In this document: positions 17,207-29,574 of the stretch, in pieces
Layout of the letters: every line of letters begins with the position of its first letter
How positions within the stretch are numbered: the first letter of the stretch is position 1
The notes under the pieces: model-generated
Told to the model about the DNA's origin: nothing
What the model saw: the letters and a program-made list of their open reading frames with translations, nothing else
The model's database searches: none
Position numbers and translations under genes: made by a program
Origin: Macrostomum hystrix
Taxonomy: Eukaryota > Platyhelminthes > Macrostomidae
Direction of reading: 5' to 3'
Length of the DNA stretch: 64,000 bases
Assembly (NCBI GenBank): GCA_950097015.1
Contig: CATNEN010000001.1
Location: 16,186,501-16,250,500, forward strand

Positions 17207-19534
17207 TGATATAGCTGCGGGTTTGCAATCCGATGATCTGTCCTCGTGAAGGAAAGGAGTGTGGGGATGGCGATAGAGTCAGAAGTCGTACCGCAAAGTC
17301 TCGCGAGTTGCCGCGGAAAGAGGGATGAAGGGAGAGATGAAGGGAGAGACAGTGGATGCAGGGAGTGGTCCTCTCGGCCTCAGGCTGGCCAGTCCCACTC
17401 AAACCATAGGCCACAGGCATGACTGCCGTGCCTACCCCAAGCAGTGCTCGAAACCGGCTAAAAGTCTAAATAGATGTCGGACTACCCGCAAGCGGATAGG
17501 ACAGGGCTAGGTAGCCTACTGCCATCAGTAGCATGTTCGTAACTGACTCCTAAACTCGGTAGCAGTGGTCGACTCGGCCTAGGCTCTTGTCTTAGAAATG
17601 CGGAAAGGCTATCGGCAAAGCGGAAAATGATCTAGGGTAGCGCCACCACCCAATGCGCCTACGTTGCCACCGCAGACATTTGGGGACTTGGGTCCCCGGA
17701 GCTCGCAGCTCCTAGTTTGTCACACAGATCTTAGACAAGCCGAAAAATAGAGCCTTCTGTAACTTCCGTTTTAGACTAGGGTGAAAACCCCAGAATGGAT
17801 CGAGACACGCCTCACCAGGGGATTCCTGAATTTGCGCTACAGTGGTCTAGAAAGGTGGTACTCAGAACCTGAAAGAGAAACCCATAGCCAGAATCCTACT
17901 CATGGGACATCAGACACATTCTGTACATTAGGCTGCAGCCTACACATTAGATAACTAGCAATCCGAGTCTGTGTGAGTTGAGGAAAACAGAGGCAGGAGA
18001 GGTTAAGCTGAACACTGGCTGAGTGATTATGCAAGCGTGAGATTAATTGAACATCACTCTCGTTCCCGTGGCCGCAGGTGCGAAAGGGGGACAGCGGGAA
18101 AACTCCATTGGAAAGGGAGCTCGACACGTACCTTGAACCCACCCAAGAGGGAGAAGGAAAACCGGCCAAGGATTCCCCCAACCCCCTGGAAAGGAAAATG
18201 CACATGCTACCCTCCGCATTTACTTACAAATCCCTAGCTCCATATCCATACTCTCATGCGCGCTCACAGTTGTCTTCCTGCCGCAGCTTTCAGCTCGGCA
18301 TCACCAGAGCCCACCCCCTAATGAGTTAGCCACTCATGGTAGAGGGCTGTCTAATGAGAAAATAAAGAGGAAATAACAGCATGGCGGAAAAGATTTAAAT
18401 TGTTATTAAGTTTGGCCTAATGTTTTAATAATTGGCGAATGAATAGTCCGTATATTAAGCCTCGAATCCTAAGCCCGTGCCCACTAATAGCCGCCTAATT
18501 AACAGAAAGCCCCTTAGGAGCAATAATTGCAAAAACCACTGCGCGGGTTACTTAGCTGAAGTCGCTTCGGCTGCGTGCTGCAATCCCGTTGTTCTCGGGG
18601 AAGAGGATGGGGTAAGACAGCAAAGGCCGGGAAGGGAAAGGTGCGGCGAGTCGGCAGGGGCCAACACGCTTGGAGCTCAAGGCTCAATTTCAACGGCTCA
18701 CCTAAAGAGGTGGATCGCGCTCAGGGGGAATGGGGACAGGCAATGGGCCTGCGCTAACTGTGGAGCTATGAACTCTAGGGTCTATGCCCTAAGTGGGTCC
18801 GGAAAGGTGCTCTGGGTCCGGTGGGAGTCCGGCCCGGCAAAAGTAAGTCCGGCAGGGGAGAAGGGGAAGAGCCGGTGGGAGAAAAAGGTTGTAGAGGGAG
18901 CAGCGCCGCGCGCTTGCTTAAATAGGCCTTGCAGCACGCCAACCCCGACATCCATCAAAGCAACCCACATTCGCGCCCGCCTGTCAACGGGGAATCGAAG
19001 CGACGACAGGCCGCCCCAATTGCCCAATGAACCGGCGGCGGGAAACGACAGGTGCTCATCGAGAGCAGCCATCGGCAGACGGCCAACAATTGTTACTCCG
19101 CCGGGACAAAGGAAGCGCAGGCGCCGACCTGCCTACAGTGACATTTACAAGTATCTACAAGGGAGGAGGTCATAAAGTCGAGCTGGGCTCGAATACTGTA
19201 AAGAAGAGGGGACATGAAGAATTTAATGATCACTCATAACGCGCGAGTGAGCCCCTATATCTGATCGCGGTTTGGAGGGGAATTATGACCTAAACTAGTT
19301 CATACAGTAACATTATGGCCGCGATCAGTCATTCCTACGGGGAGTCTAGGCAACTCCGGAGAGAGAGGATTCGACAGCTACTTGATTCACCGCCGCCTCA
19401 AAACCCGGCCCTAAGATTAATGATCTTGTTTTGTGGCCAGCTGCTATGTGGGTCGCAATTATTAGTTACTTAAAAATTTGAAAAATTATGCTGGCTCACA
19501 TTCCCGCTCGATTCCCGCAGCACACTCCACATCA
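17207..19534 (-). repeat. 5' LTR of element A (2328 bp)
   Basis: Direct repeat of 8598-10921. On the minus strand it starts TGATGTGGAGTG and ends GCTATATCA. A TATTTAAG box lies on the minus strand at 18924-18917 and is kept in copy B, making it a candidate core promoter about 610 nt into the LTR. CTCA follows at 19535-19538. Confidence 0.9.
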
Positions 19535-19538
19535 CTCA

Positions 19539-20400
19539 GAAGTTCGAGCGTCATTAAACTGTTGCCGTACTGTTTAGTTTAGCGGCATAATCACTGCAAT
19601 ATAACTGTTCGGCGTGAGAAATAAATTCGAAAATAAGTTTTTACTAATTAATAGTCACAACAGGCATTTTGTACGAAAGAAAAACTCAAAGTGCCTTTAT
19701 CAGGTAAAGGCGGGCTCTTTTATTATTGCTCTTTTTGCTTTCCCATTTTTATTTCTGTAATTTACTGTTGGTCTGTTCAATTTCACTCTTCTTCAGTTGC
19801 TTTGCATTTAGTACCCTGAAGATATTTAATTCTACAAAACATTCCGGTTTGAGTGCAATCCAAATCCTATCCCAGGCCTATCCCATATGTATACAGATAC
19901 TTGGTGTTTACTTTTTTTCTCCCGCTATGCATCCTTTTACTATTTATACAGAAAATTAAACGTTCTTTGTGCGGCAATTAAGCAGCCACAGTCAGACAAA
20001 TTCTTTATACTGAACTGCGTTAGAAATTTATATTTATTTTCGTTGACTCTTACTTCTTTAATTTCGAAATTTAAACGTTATGCAGCAAAACATAATGCTG
20101 ACACAGCTAGTGCTTTCACCTACGATCGAATCTTTTGGGATCGTTTTCCTGAAGGCGGCTCATCTATGTCTACAATACTTAATAAGTTAATAATACTGAG
20201 CTGGCACAACTGAGCCAAAAAATCTTGTCAACTTGCGCATCAGAGGCCGCACTAAGTGCGCAGTTGCTGTTAGAATTTAAGAAATGAATCAGCGCCAAAA
20301 TTCATAATGCCGGTCGCCCTCACAATTGAGCGACCTGCTTTACGAGCGTAAATCGACGACTCTCCAAATCACTCCGCCATTATGTAAACACATTACCATA
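19539..20400. other. Y2 sequence continuing after element A
   Basis: AGAAGTTCGAGCG onward matches 48853-49460 in Y1, where it joins directly to GATTGCTCCC without the insert. No convincing gene is seen; the longest frames are AT-rich and not shared with the Y1 copy. Confidence 0.6.
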
Positions 20401-20612
20401 GAATCACATACCACCATAATAATAATAATAATTGATTACACCTGCCCCAATTGGGCCAGATGTGCAGCCGACAGCACAGCTGCAGCTATGGCGCGGCGCA
20501 TCTGAAGGTTGCGTACAGCTGTTCAGTCCATGGACTGGCGGGACGCCACACCCACCTTTCAAGTATCCCAGCTGATGCTGGTACCCATTTAACAGCTGGT
20601 TGAACTGAAGCA
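20401..20612 (-). mobile_element. SINE family 1, 3' part with (TAA)n tail
   Basis: Begins with a TAATAATAATAATAA tail complement, then ATTACACCTGCCCC, CAGTCCATGGACTG and GGTACCCATTTAACAGCTGG. It abuts the satellite directly. Confidence 0.75.
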
Positions 20613-23437
20613 ATTCAGGGATCATTGTTAACTGGGGGATCATGATCAACTGGGGGATCTTTGTTAACTGGGGGATCATTGTCAACAGGGGAGGTACATT
20701 GTCAACTGTGGGATCATTGTCAAATGGGGGATCATTGTCAACTGGGTGATCATAATCAACTGAGTGATCATTGTCAACTTGTGGATCATTGTCAACTGGG
20801 AATCATTGTCAACTTGGGGATCATGGTCAACTGGGGGATCATCATCAACTGGGGGATACTTGTCAACTGGCTGATCATAATCAACTCAGTGATCATTGTC
20901 AACTGTGGGATCATTGTCAACTGTGGGATCATTGTCAACTGGAAGATCATTGTCAACTGGGTGATAATTGTCAACTGGGGAATCATCATCAACTGGGGGA
21001 TCATCATCAACTGAGTGATCATAATCAACTGAGTGATCATTGTCAACTGGGAATCATTGTCAACTGGGGGATCATTGTCAACTGGGTGATAATTGTCAAC
21101 TGGGGAATCATCATCAACTGGGGGATCATAATCAAATGGGGGATCATTGTCAACTGGGGGATCATTGTCAACTGTGGGATCATTGTCAACTGGGGGATAA
21201 TTGTCAACTGAGTGATCATAATCAACTGAGTGATCATTTTCAACTTGTGGATCATTGTCAACTGGGAATCTTTGTCAACTTGGGGATCATGGTCAACTGG
21301 GGGATCATCATCAACTGGGGGATCATCATCAACTGGGGGATCATCATCAACTGGGGGATCATCATCAAATGGGGGATCATTGTCAACTGGGTGATCATAA
21401 TCAACTGAGTGATCATTGTCAACTTGTGGATCATTGTCAACTGTGGGATCATTGTCAACTGGGGGATCATCATCAACTGGGGGATACTTGTCAACTGGCT
21501 GATCATAATCAACTCAGTGATCATAATCAACTGAGTGATCATTGTTAACTTGTGGATCATTGTCAACTGGGAATATTTGTCAACTTGGGGATCATGGTCA
21601 ACTGGGGGATCATTATCAAGTGGGTGATCATTGTCAACTGGCGGATCATGGTCAACTGGGGGATAATTGTCGACTGGGGGATAATTGTCAACTGGGGGAT
21701 CATCATCAACTGGGGGATCATCATCAACTGGGGGATCATTGTCAACTGGGTGATCATAATCAGCTGAGTGATCATAATCAACTGAGTGATCATTATCAAG
21801 TGGGTGATCATTGTCAACTGGCGGATCATGGTCAAGTGGGGGATAATTGTCGACTGGGGGATAATTGTCAACTGGGGGATCATTGTCAACTGGGTGATCA
21901 TTGTCAACTGAGTGATCATAATCAACTGACTGATCATTGTCAACTTGTGGATCATTGTCAACTGTGGGATCATTGTCAACTAGGGGATCATCATCAACTG
22001 GGGGATACTTGTCAACTGGCTGATCATAATCAACTCAGTGATCATAATCAACTGAGTGATCATTGTTAACTTGTGGATCATTGTCAACTGGGAATCTTTG
22101 TCAACTTGTGCATCATTGTCAACTGGGAATCATTGTCATTGTCAACTGTGGGATCATTGTCAACTGTGGGATCGTTGTCAACTGGAAGATCATTGTCAAC
22201 TGGGTGATAATTGTCAACTGGGGAATCATCATCAACTGGGGGATCATCATCAACTGAGTGATCATAATCAACTGAGTGATCATTGTCAACTGGGAATCAT
22301 TGTCAACTGGGGGATCATTGTCAACTGGGTGATAATTGTCAACTGGGGAATCATCATCAACTGGGGGATCATAATCAAATGGGGGATCATTGTCAACTGG
22401 GGGATCATTGTCAACTGTGGGATCATTGTCAACTGGGGGATAATTGTCAACTGAGTGATCATAATCAACTGAGTGATCATTTTCAACTTGTGGATCATTG
22501 TCAACTGGGAATCTTTGTCAACTTGGGGATCATGGTCAACTGGGGGATCATCATCAACTGGGGGATCATCATCAACTGGGGGATCATCATCAACTGGGGG
22601 ATCATCCTCAAATGGGGGATCATTGTCAACTGGGTGATCATAATCAACTGAGTGATCATTGTCAACTTGTGGATCATTGTCAACTGTGGGATCATTGTCA
22701 ACTGGGGGATCATCATCAACTGGGGGATACTTGTCAAGTGGCTGATCATAATCAACTCAGTGATCATAATCAACTGAGTGATCATTGTTAACTTGTGGAT
22801 CATCATCAACTGGGGGATCATCATCAACTGGGGGATCATTGTCAACTGGGTGATCATAATCAGCTGAGTGATCATAATCAACTGAGTGATCATTATCAAG
22901 TGGGTGATCATTGTCAACTGGCGGATCATGGTCAACTGGGGGATAATTGTCGACTGGGGGATAATTGTCAACTGGGTGATCATTGTCAACTGAGTGATCA
23001 TAATCAACTGACTGATCATTGTCAACTTGTGGATCATTGTCAACTGTGGGATCATTGTCAACTGGGGGATCATCATCAACTGGGGGATACTTGTCAACTG
23101 GCTGATCATAATCAACTCAGAGATCATAATCAACTGAGTGATCATTGTCAACTTGTGGATCATTGTCAACTGGGAATCATTGTCAACTTGGGGATCATGG
23201 TCAACTGGGGGATCATTTTCGACTGGGGGATAATTGTCAACTGGGGTTCATTGGTAACTGGGGGATCATTGTCAACTGTGGGATCATTGTCAACTGGGGG
23301 ATCATCATCAACTGGGGGATCATCATCAACTGGGGGATCATCATCAACTGGGGGATCATCATCAACTGGGGGATCATCATCAACTGGGGGATCATCATCA
23401 ACTGGGGGATCATCATCAACTGGGGGATCATCATCAA
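20613..23437. repeat. 18-bp satellite with 1243-bp higher-order period
   Basis: About 155 units of the GATCATTGTCAACTGGGG type. Main variants are GATCATCATCAACTGGGG, GATCATAATCAACTGAGT and GATCATTGTCAACTTGTG, with occasional 17-bp units. The block 21040-21548 recurs at 22283-22791 almost unchanged, a 1243-bp period. The unit length is a multiple of three and lacks stops in several frames, so long open frames are an artefact. It is rich in TGATCA palindromes. Confidence 0.95.
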
Positions 23438-24391
23438 ATTTATTTGACTCGAACTTATTAACCTGGAAAGTCACCTAGAAAAGTTTATCTTAACTCTGAC
23501 TATGTCAGTACTATATGGCTGTCGTCGGTGTCCCAATAGATTTGAGCACAGTTTATCGAGTCGGGTTCAATTGAAAATCAACCTAGAAATGATTTCCTAC
23601 ACGACTGAGTTGGTTTCATGATTTCAAATGATTTCCTCATGATGAAGGAAAGTTCATCTTCAAGCTCATCATGAAGTTTTCAAGCTTTTTTAAAACAACT
23701 TTAAGTCTATCTAAGTAAAATAGTCCCTGTTCATAAATTCCCCATTGCCCTTCTCCGAAACTTCGAAAGCCATGCAGGAACGCCGTGGCACATCGGGTGG
23801 GACTGATCGGGTAAGAAGCACAGACCAAATTAATAAGATAAGGCTTTCCTTCCGTCTGTGGTGGGGAGACCCACATGCATTACGTTCTAAATATTCTTAT
23901 CAGTTTTTATTTGAGCTGCTCCCTCCTCTTTTGGCTGTTCAAGTTCTGTGACTCACTTCAATTGGTTTTAGATCCCTAAAAGACTGGGGGCGCGAGTCAG
24001 TTCCGAACTTCCGCAGAACTCTGCCGCTAAAAATACTCTTTTATTTGTCTCGAAAAATTAAAATATGTACAGATTTGTACAGATATGTACAGTCTGTTAG
24101 GAAAAGATATTTGCTGAGTTATAAAACTATTAAATTATATTTACTTGCTTGATGATTCTGGAGCATCCTGTTTGCTTTATTACTTTATTATGCCAATGAG
24201 TACGAGTACATTAAGCGATTAAAAAAATTAAGACACAAATTCCAAGAATCTTTTCAGAAAAGTAACCATTTTCTCAATGCGCCATTGCTTTATTTGTAAT
24301 AAAGAATATACATAATTAAACATGATTGTTACATGATTAAAGATTTAGCAAAATAAACTAAGCGACGAGTCATAATAACATGCGTGTCTTT
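23438..24391. other. 3' flank of the SET gene, no gene seen
   Basis: 23800-24240 is similar to 25920-26300 (shared AGCACAGACCAAAT, GATAAGATAAGGC and CAATGAGTACG words), which suggests a partial tandem duplication around the SET gene. AT-rich otherwise. Confidence 0.5.
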
Positions 24392-25846
24392 CTAGTCTCG
24401 AAGCCATGGGTTCTTCACAAGATCATCATTATCGATACCTCTACCAGTCGTATAGTCGAACGTCAGTTCTGTGCCCGTTGCAACATATTTATTTGTCACG
24501 AAATAAATGACGGGTCGCAGCCCCTGGTCGATAATAATGAGCTTTGCTTTACAGTTAGGAGCAGTAGAAGAATGGTTCAGGTACCTTCCCAATCCGTCAC
24601 TGTTGCTGGCGTCAATTACCCATAATTTGCCGTTAACTTTAAACTCAAATAGCATCCAGTCGGAGTTAGGTTCACATTCGCGTCTAATCGCTTCCTGTTC
24701 GTTCAGCAGGATTCCGGCGAATTGATCGACAAACGCCCCCGCAGCTAGGTTGATTCTCGCAAAGGCGCCCAGTCCCTTCTCGCCCGCAGGTGCAACAGCG
24801 ATCGCGGTGTCTGTCTTCCCGTTGATGCCCAGTATGCGCTCGGTTGTATCTCTAGTGGATGTCGGGGGACGATAATCGACACTAGATCGGCTGAGCCTCT
24901 GAGCCGGCCTCTTCTTAACGGTCGGGTCAGGCAAAGGCTGTGCGGGGGTGTAGTTAAACACGATTTAATTTGTTTTTTTTTCATGCTTCTAAATCGCCCT
25001 TTTCTCCATCGCCTCTCTCACATTTCACTTGCTTGCTGACATCTCGTTTGCATCTCATCTCACTTAATCGGCCTCTACTTTTTACTCCCTCTTAATCCTC
25101 TCCTCTCTCATTAAGTTACTCAAAGAAAAACGATTACAGAAAAGGAAACTTTGCCCCAAAATCAGCTTTATACAGCCACACCATCTAACCGCACTCAATT
25201 GATTGACGAACCTCTAATGGACATACTGCTAGGGCGATTCGTAAAGATTGATCCACGCGTGAGTTGCCTTCGCCCTCTTCCTCGCTGTCGGAGAAGGATA
25301 ATTCGACGTTGACCTCAGGGACAGCGCGTTTGTTAGTCTGAAAAATTAAACATTTTTAATATTTTCTCATGCAGAAACATGAGAATGTGCATAACAGAAA
25401 TTAAGACGCGGGGCCTACATGCAAAGATTATAGTGGGAGATTATAGTTGCAGAGGGGAGTAGGAGAATACTTAGAAGGACAAGTTATTGAACAGGCAGGT
25501 AACATACATTATCATTCACCTGAAGTTCAGCCGTTGATGGAATTGCGCAAGAATGTCGCTTGAATCGGACTATAAGTCCCGGGCCAGTTTCGCAGGTCAC
25601 CCTGACCTGATCAGCGCGTTGGGAAGTCTGGCAATGTATGCGTGCAATACGTGAGTGTACAATAGAAATATAACAAAAGAATAAAGGAAAAGTTGTAAAC
25701 TTTTTACAATCTCAAATAATTTGCTGCCTCTGAATTCTCACCTCATTGAGGGCGGTCGATACGCGCTTTAAACGAATTTTTAAACCGGGCACTGCTGTGT
25801 CTGCACTTCCGCAGTCAGATATTAGCCACTGATCACTTATATCCAT
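24392..25846 (-). CDS. SET-domain protein (KMT5A/SET8-like), four exons
   Basis: Exons by splice signals: 25846-25742 (ATG; donor GTGAGA), 25627-25520 (acceptor GCCAG, donor GTGAAT), 25337-25227 (TTTTTCAG; donor GTATGT) and 24937-24392 (GCACAG; stop at 24392). All introns are phase 0, giving 289 aa. The SET domain has GEKGLGAFAR, GRYLNHSS (the NHS cofactor motif) and ELTFDY, ending NPWLRD as in H4K20 monomethyltransferases of the KMT5A type. The N-terminal part has two related basic exons (PGLKIRLKR and PGLIVRFKR) and an acidic one (SFSDSEEEGEG). It is intact as far as I can see. It may be a host gene or cargo of Y2 used on chromatin. Confidence 0.75.
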
Positions 25847-26663
25847 GAAATATTAAATACTTTTGTGATGAAAATAAATCGCAAAATAATTTCCTGTGTA
25901 GTGTGTAATGACTCTGAACGGGTTTGGGTGGGACCGATCAAGCGGGGTGGGGAGGGGAGCACACAGACTTTTTATTTCTAGAAGTTTCTAGAAGTTGTTA
26001 TTTCTAGAAGTCTCTGGGAGCACAGACCAAATGGATAAGATAAGGCCGGCTTTCCTTCTGTCTGTGGTGGGGAGACCAGTCATCAGTTTATCAGTTTTTT
26101 TTAGCTGCTCCTTCCTCTTTTGGCCGTGCAAGTCCTGTGACCATGCAGAAGAGCTCTACTAGCTAGATGTTTACCGTTTCTAGCAGTCACTTCAATTAAT
26201 GGGAATTAAGTGATTCTGGAAGCATGCTTGTTGCTAAAACACTAAGCTTCTAAGTCAATGAGTACGCGTACAATAAAAGCAATTACGAAGATAATGACAC
26301 GCTTTCGAATGCCTTATAAAATTAAATTCGATTTAAGAATTTCGTAAAAATGTGCGAAAGAACAAAGTTTTGGCATTAAAGTGTCAACGCGTTCTTCAGG
26401 CAACGGACGGCAAGAAAAATGGACTCCTGTTATCGGAGACCACACACCGCCTCAAATAAACCTTATCGCTTATCATTCCCGATTCCCGGTATTTATTTTG
26501 CTATTCGGACTTTGCTGCTCAATATCAGTATACAGTTTACAGGGATACAGGGAGTATACAGTTTTTTACATTTGTACATTTTTATGTCTGTAGTCAAATT
26601 GATGCAAAACATTAACAGTCAAAATTACATTTGCTGACAAGGGTGGAACAGAATGCGATTCCA
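25847..26663. other. Partial duplicate of the SET gene 3' flank
   Basis: 25920-26300 repeats 23800-24240. The expected SET coding end does not follow, so a second gene copy is missing or was replaced. No other gene is seen. Confidence 0.45.
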
Positions 26664-29419
26664 CTAATCAACACCAGAGAGAGGAATCACCAGCCATGCC
26701 TTTCCGGTCTTGCGCGGGAACAGAAAGCACTTCCTGTGGGGAGTGCCAGTAACAAAAGATCGTGTTTTACAATAGACTCCGATACCCAGTTTTGAGGACG
26801 GATATGGATAGTCATACAAGTCCTTTTGCAGCGACAGAATATTGCCAGTTACTTGGTCACCAAGAACAGAAGTAATCCGAACAACTGAGCCATTCACGAT
26901 GCAACAGTTGTCGGGCATCTTAACAGAGTACTTAATGGGCTTAATTGGGTTGCTGACTAGTAAGTCGCGAAGTGAAAGCATTTGATTTAGCAAGTAAGAT
27001 GATACAAAGCGCGTTACTCGAAGGCGACCCTTTAAGTGAGAGAGGTAGTTCTCATATGGAAAGGCCGAAAAGTTGGACACATTTCCACGTTGCCTCGCGT
27101 ATTGAAACAAGTGCAAAAGAACGTGAGCATTGTGAGTCATGAAACTGTTGCCGTACAGTTGAGCTGCGTCATACACAAAAAGTTTCAAGGCAGATTCAGC
27201 GGCATCAAGAAGTTCAGGCTGTGGGCTATCAGAGCAAAGAACATAACAGGCAAAGTGAAATAGAAGAAAATGCCTGTACAACTCTGTTGGCAGAAATTTG
27301 CGAAAAAAATACGGGCCCACATACAGAGTCCACGTGCGGAACTCGCTGGCTTTGAAATGTCCGAGTTCTCGGTCGATTCTCCGAGGGCGTCTTTGGAAAT
27401 TTGTCGGTGTATATATAGCACGTGATTCGGCAAAATCAGAAAGTGCGGAAACTTGATCCGGCCTAATTTTGCGCCGCCGTCCGTCATCCACCGCAAAGAG
27501 GAAGGTGAAAAGACGCCTAGCGACGCCTAGAAAGAGCAGGTGCATTGGCTCCGGTGGGCAAGCATCAGGTAGTTGCAAGCCTGGCAGTGACAGGAGCGGA
27601 CTTGGTTCATGCCGCTGGTTGGATTCCCTGCAGTAGTTGTTGGCGATAAAGACTAGTAATAATAATAATTTATTACACCTGCCCCAATCGACAGCACAGC
27701 CGCAGCTAATGCGCGGCGCATCTGAAGGCTGCGTACGGCTGTTCAGTCCATGGACTGGGAGGACGCCATACACCCACCTTCAATTACCCCAGCTAATGCT
27801 GGTACCTATTTAACAGCTGGGTGAACCGAAGCACTGCAGAGTTAAGTGTCTTGCTAAAGGACACAAATTTTTTCAGTGGAGTCGGGAATCGAGCTATTGT
27901 ATATTATTGTATATTGAATATTGTATATTTTATATTGTATATAGCAAGTATGTGAATAATTTTTTAGATTTAAAAGGACAGCCATTATATAGACAGTCTG
28001 AATCGGAATCACATTTCTTTAGTTGCCATATCCCGATACAGCCATTTGCATATTTATATGATTAACTGATTCACGTATTAAGACAACGTCAGGTCAGGTT
28101 CGTAGACATGTATAAAACATGTCAGATATCCTGCCATGTAGGCATATACAGATGTATAAGCTGGTATACAAAATTCGCAAAAGCACACACACATACACAC
28201 AACCCCATGCACACACACGCACCTATTAAACCGGTAATCCTCAGCTGTGCGACACTCTCCGACTTCGACAGGGTAGACTATTCGCCGGTCGACCGTCTGG
28301 GCTACCACTCTGCAGTAGGGGCAGCCGTGATGTGCGTTGTGGCCCAAAGTTGCGGTAATGAAGGTCCGCGCTGGCGTGTCGCAAATGAACGTGATGTTCC
28401 TGATGTGGATTAGCACCCCATCAACTTCGACAAAGTCGGTCATGAAGGACTGCAGCTCATTGATGAAGTCGGCCAGGTACTCGGTAAGAGGTGGTTTACC
28501 CAACCCAGCATACACAGCAACAGGAAGTGGGCGACAGAATCTCGAAAACTTAACGATAATAGGCCATGCCGCGTAGCTTGACGAATTGTAAATCGGCATT
28601 CCGTCAATGCCAACATCAATGTCCAGTTCCAACCTTGCTCTGTCATTCTGGGTGGCTTCCGGATTTCCAAGATCCAACATGCCGCCGCGAATCAGGAACG
28701 CCAGGTTCGAAGCAATACCGATGTAGGAAAAGTGTCCACTACCCATGGTGTACTTTTGTATTTGTACTGCTTCAGCCGAAGGTTCTTTGCGCAGACGGTG
28801 CACTGTTCTTGCGACCGGCAGGCCTCGGCAGACTAGAGCATTGAGCAGGAACTGCATCGCTCGATGTGAGATGTTGTAACGAACGAAGAATATTAGAAGC
28901 TCCTCATTCAGGCTCTCCAATGATGGCTTTGCTGTTTGGCCTGGGTCCCCATCTTCCGCATCTGTTGACAAGTGATCGGCGTAGTCGAACTCATCAGCCT
29001 CACTTTCGTCGAAAGCCTCGTTAATAGCTGATAAATGCATGGGGTCACAGGCATTGACACCGGCACTGGTAGAATCAGGCCGCGAATCCTCAGGTGGAAT
29101 GAGGCTTGCGCCATCTGCATGGGAAGATGCAACCTCCTGATTGAAAATAAAGAGGAAAAAAAGAAGACGATGAAACTGTGCATAAAATTCGAGGCAATCA
29201 ATCAAACCTATCACCCTGTCAATCCTGCCTCTGTCTGCCCCACACTCGTCAAATTTCTTTACAAAATTGCATGAAACTTAAATAGAATCTCAATAAGAAT
29301 TGAAAACTCACTTGGTCCATTACTACATCACTGTCCGCAAAGTCAAGTAGGTTCTTTGTGAACCAATTTTGAAACTTTCATCGTGGGTTCGTGTCACCTT
29401 TAGTCCGTCTTTTAGACAT
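26664..29419 (-). pseudogene. Tnp2/EnSpm (CACTA-type) transposase, three exons, early stop
   Basis: Exons: 29419-29312, 29136-28223 and 27627-26664, joined in phase across GT...AG introns, about 661 codons. Recognisable parts: MSKRRTKGDTNPR at the start, DVGIDGMPIYNSSSYAAWPI (first acidic motif), FICDTPARTFI with GCPYC (second), PEPMHLLFLGVARR, FMTHNAHVLLHL and FPYENYLSHLKG (DUF4218-like C-terminal region). Codon 14 is TGA, otherwise the frame is open, so this copy is inactive or only recently so. Intron 2 contains a SINE. It could be the transposase of the surrounding Y2 element, since CMC-group elements have subterminal repeats and short duplications, or a separate inserted element. Confidence 0.82.
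27655..27900 (-). mobile_element. SINE family 1 in transposase intron 2
   Basis: Tail complement TAATAATAATAATTTATT, then CAGTCCATGGACTG, GGTACCTATTTAACAGCTGG and CTTGCTAAAGGACACAAA. The 5' end retains only the B-box region (CTCGATTCCCGACTCC on the minus strand). Confidence 0.75.
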
Positions 29420-29574
29420 TTTGTGAGTAAGTGATGGATATGAAAGGCTAATAGATGGGATATATTGAAAAAATTGCTGTAAATTAACCCGGGAAAATAA
29501 TATTACTAGAGCCTAGAGGTCTGTAAATTACAATTCATTAGTTTACTAAAATTGCTAGTTTACTTGCCTTTGTC
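29420..29574. other. Intergenic spacer between divergent genes
   Basis: Separates the transposase start (minus) from the small gene at 29853 (plus). CTGTAAATTACAATTCATTAG and the following bases recur at about 35415-35450. Confidence 0.4.

Larger units (their letters stand above)
8598..19534 (-). mobile_element. LTR element A: gag-protease retrotransposon without RT, with antisense gene
   Basis: Transcribed on the minus strand. The 5' LTR is 17207-19534, the primer-binding site is just inside it, then a long leader with a duplicated block, gag, -1 frameshift, protease, a 194-aa ORF, an opposite-strand spliced gene, a purine tract and the 3' LTR 8598-10921. LTRs start TG and end CA and are nearly identical, so insertion is recent. 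I find no reverse transcriptase, RNase H or integrase anywhere in the 6.3-kb interior. It therefore resembles the TR-GAG class of non-autonomous LTR elements but with an added antisense gene. Copy B starts at 57294. Confidence 0.88.

Noticed and set aside
20613-23437. CRISPR-like array
   Set aside because: Units are contiguous 18-mers with no spacers, in a eukaryotic context with introns and LTR elements.
20661-23478. Many long open frames with repeated QLGDH or INWGI words
   Set aside because: They are products of an 18-bp satellite without stops in several frames and have no start context or conserved gene structure.
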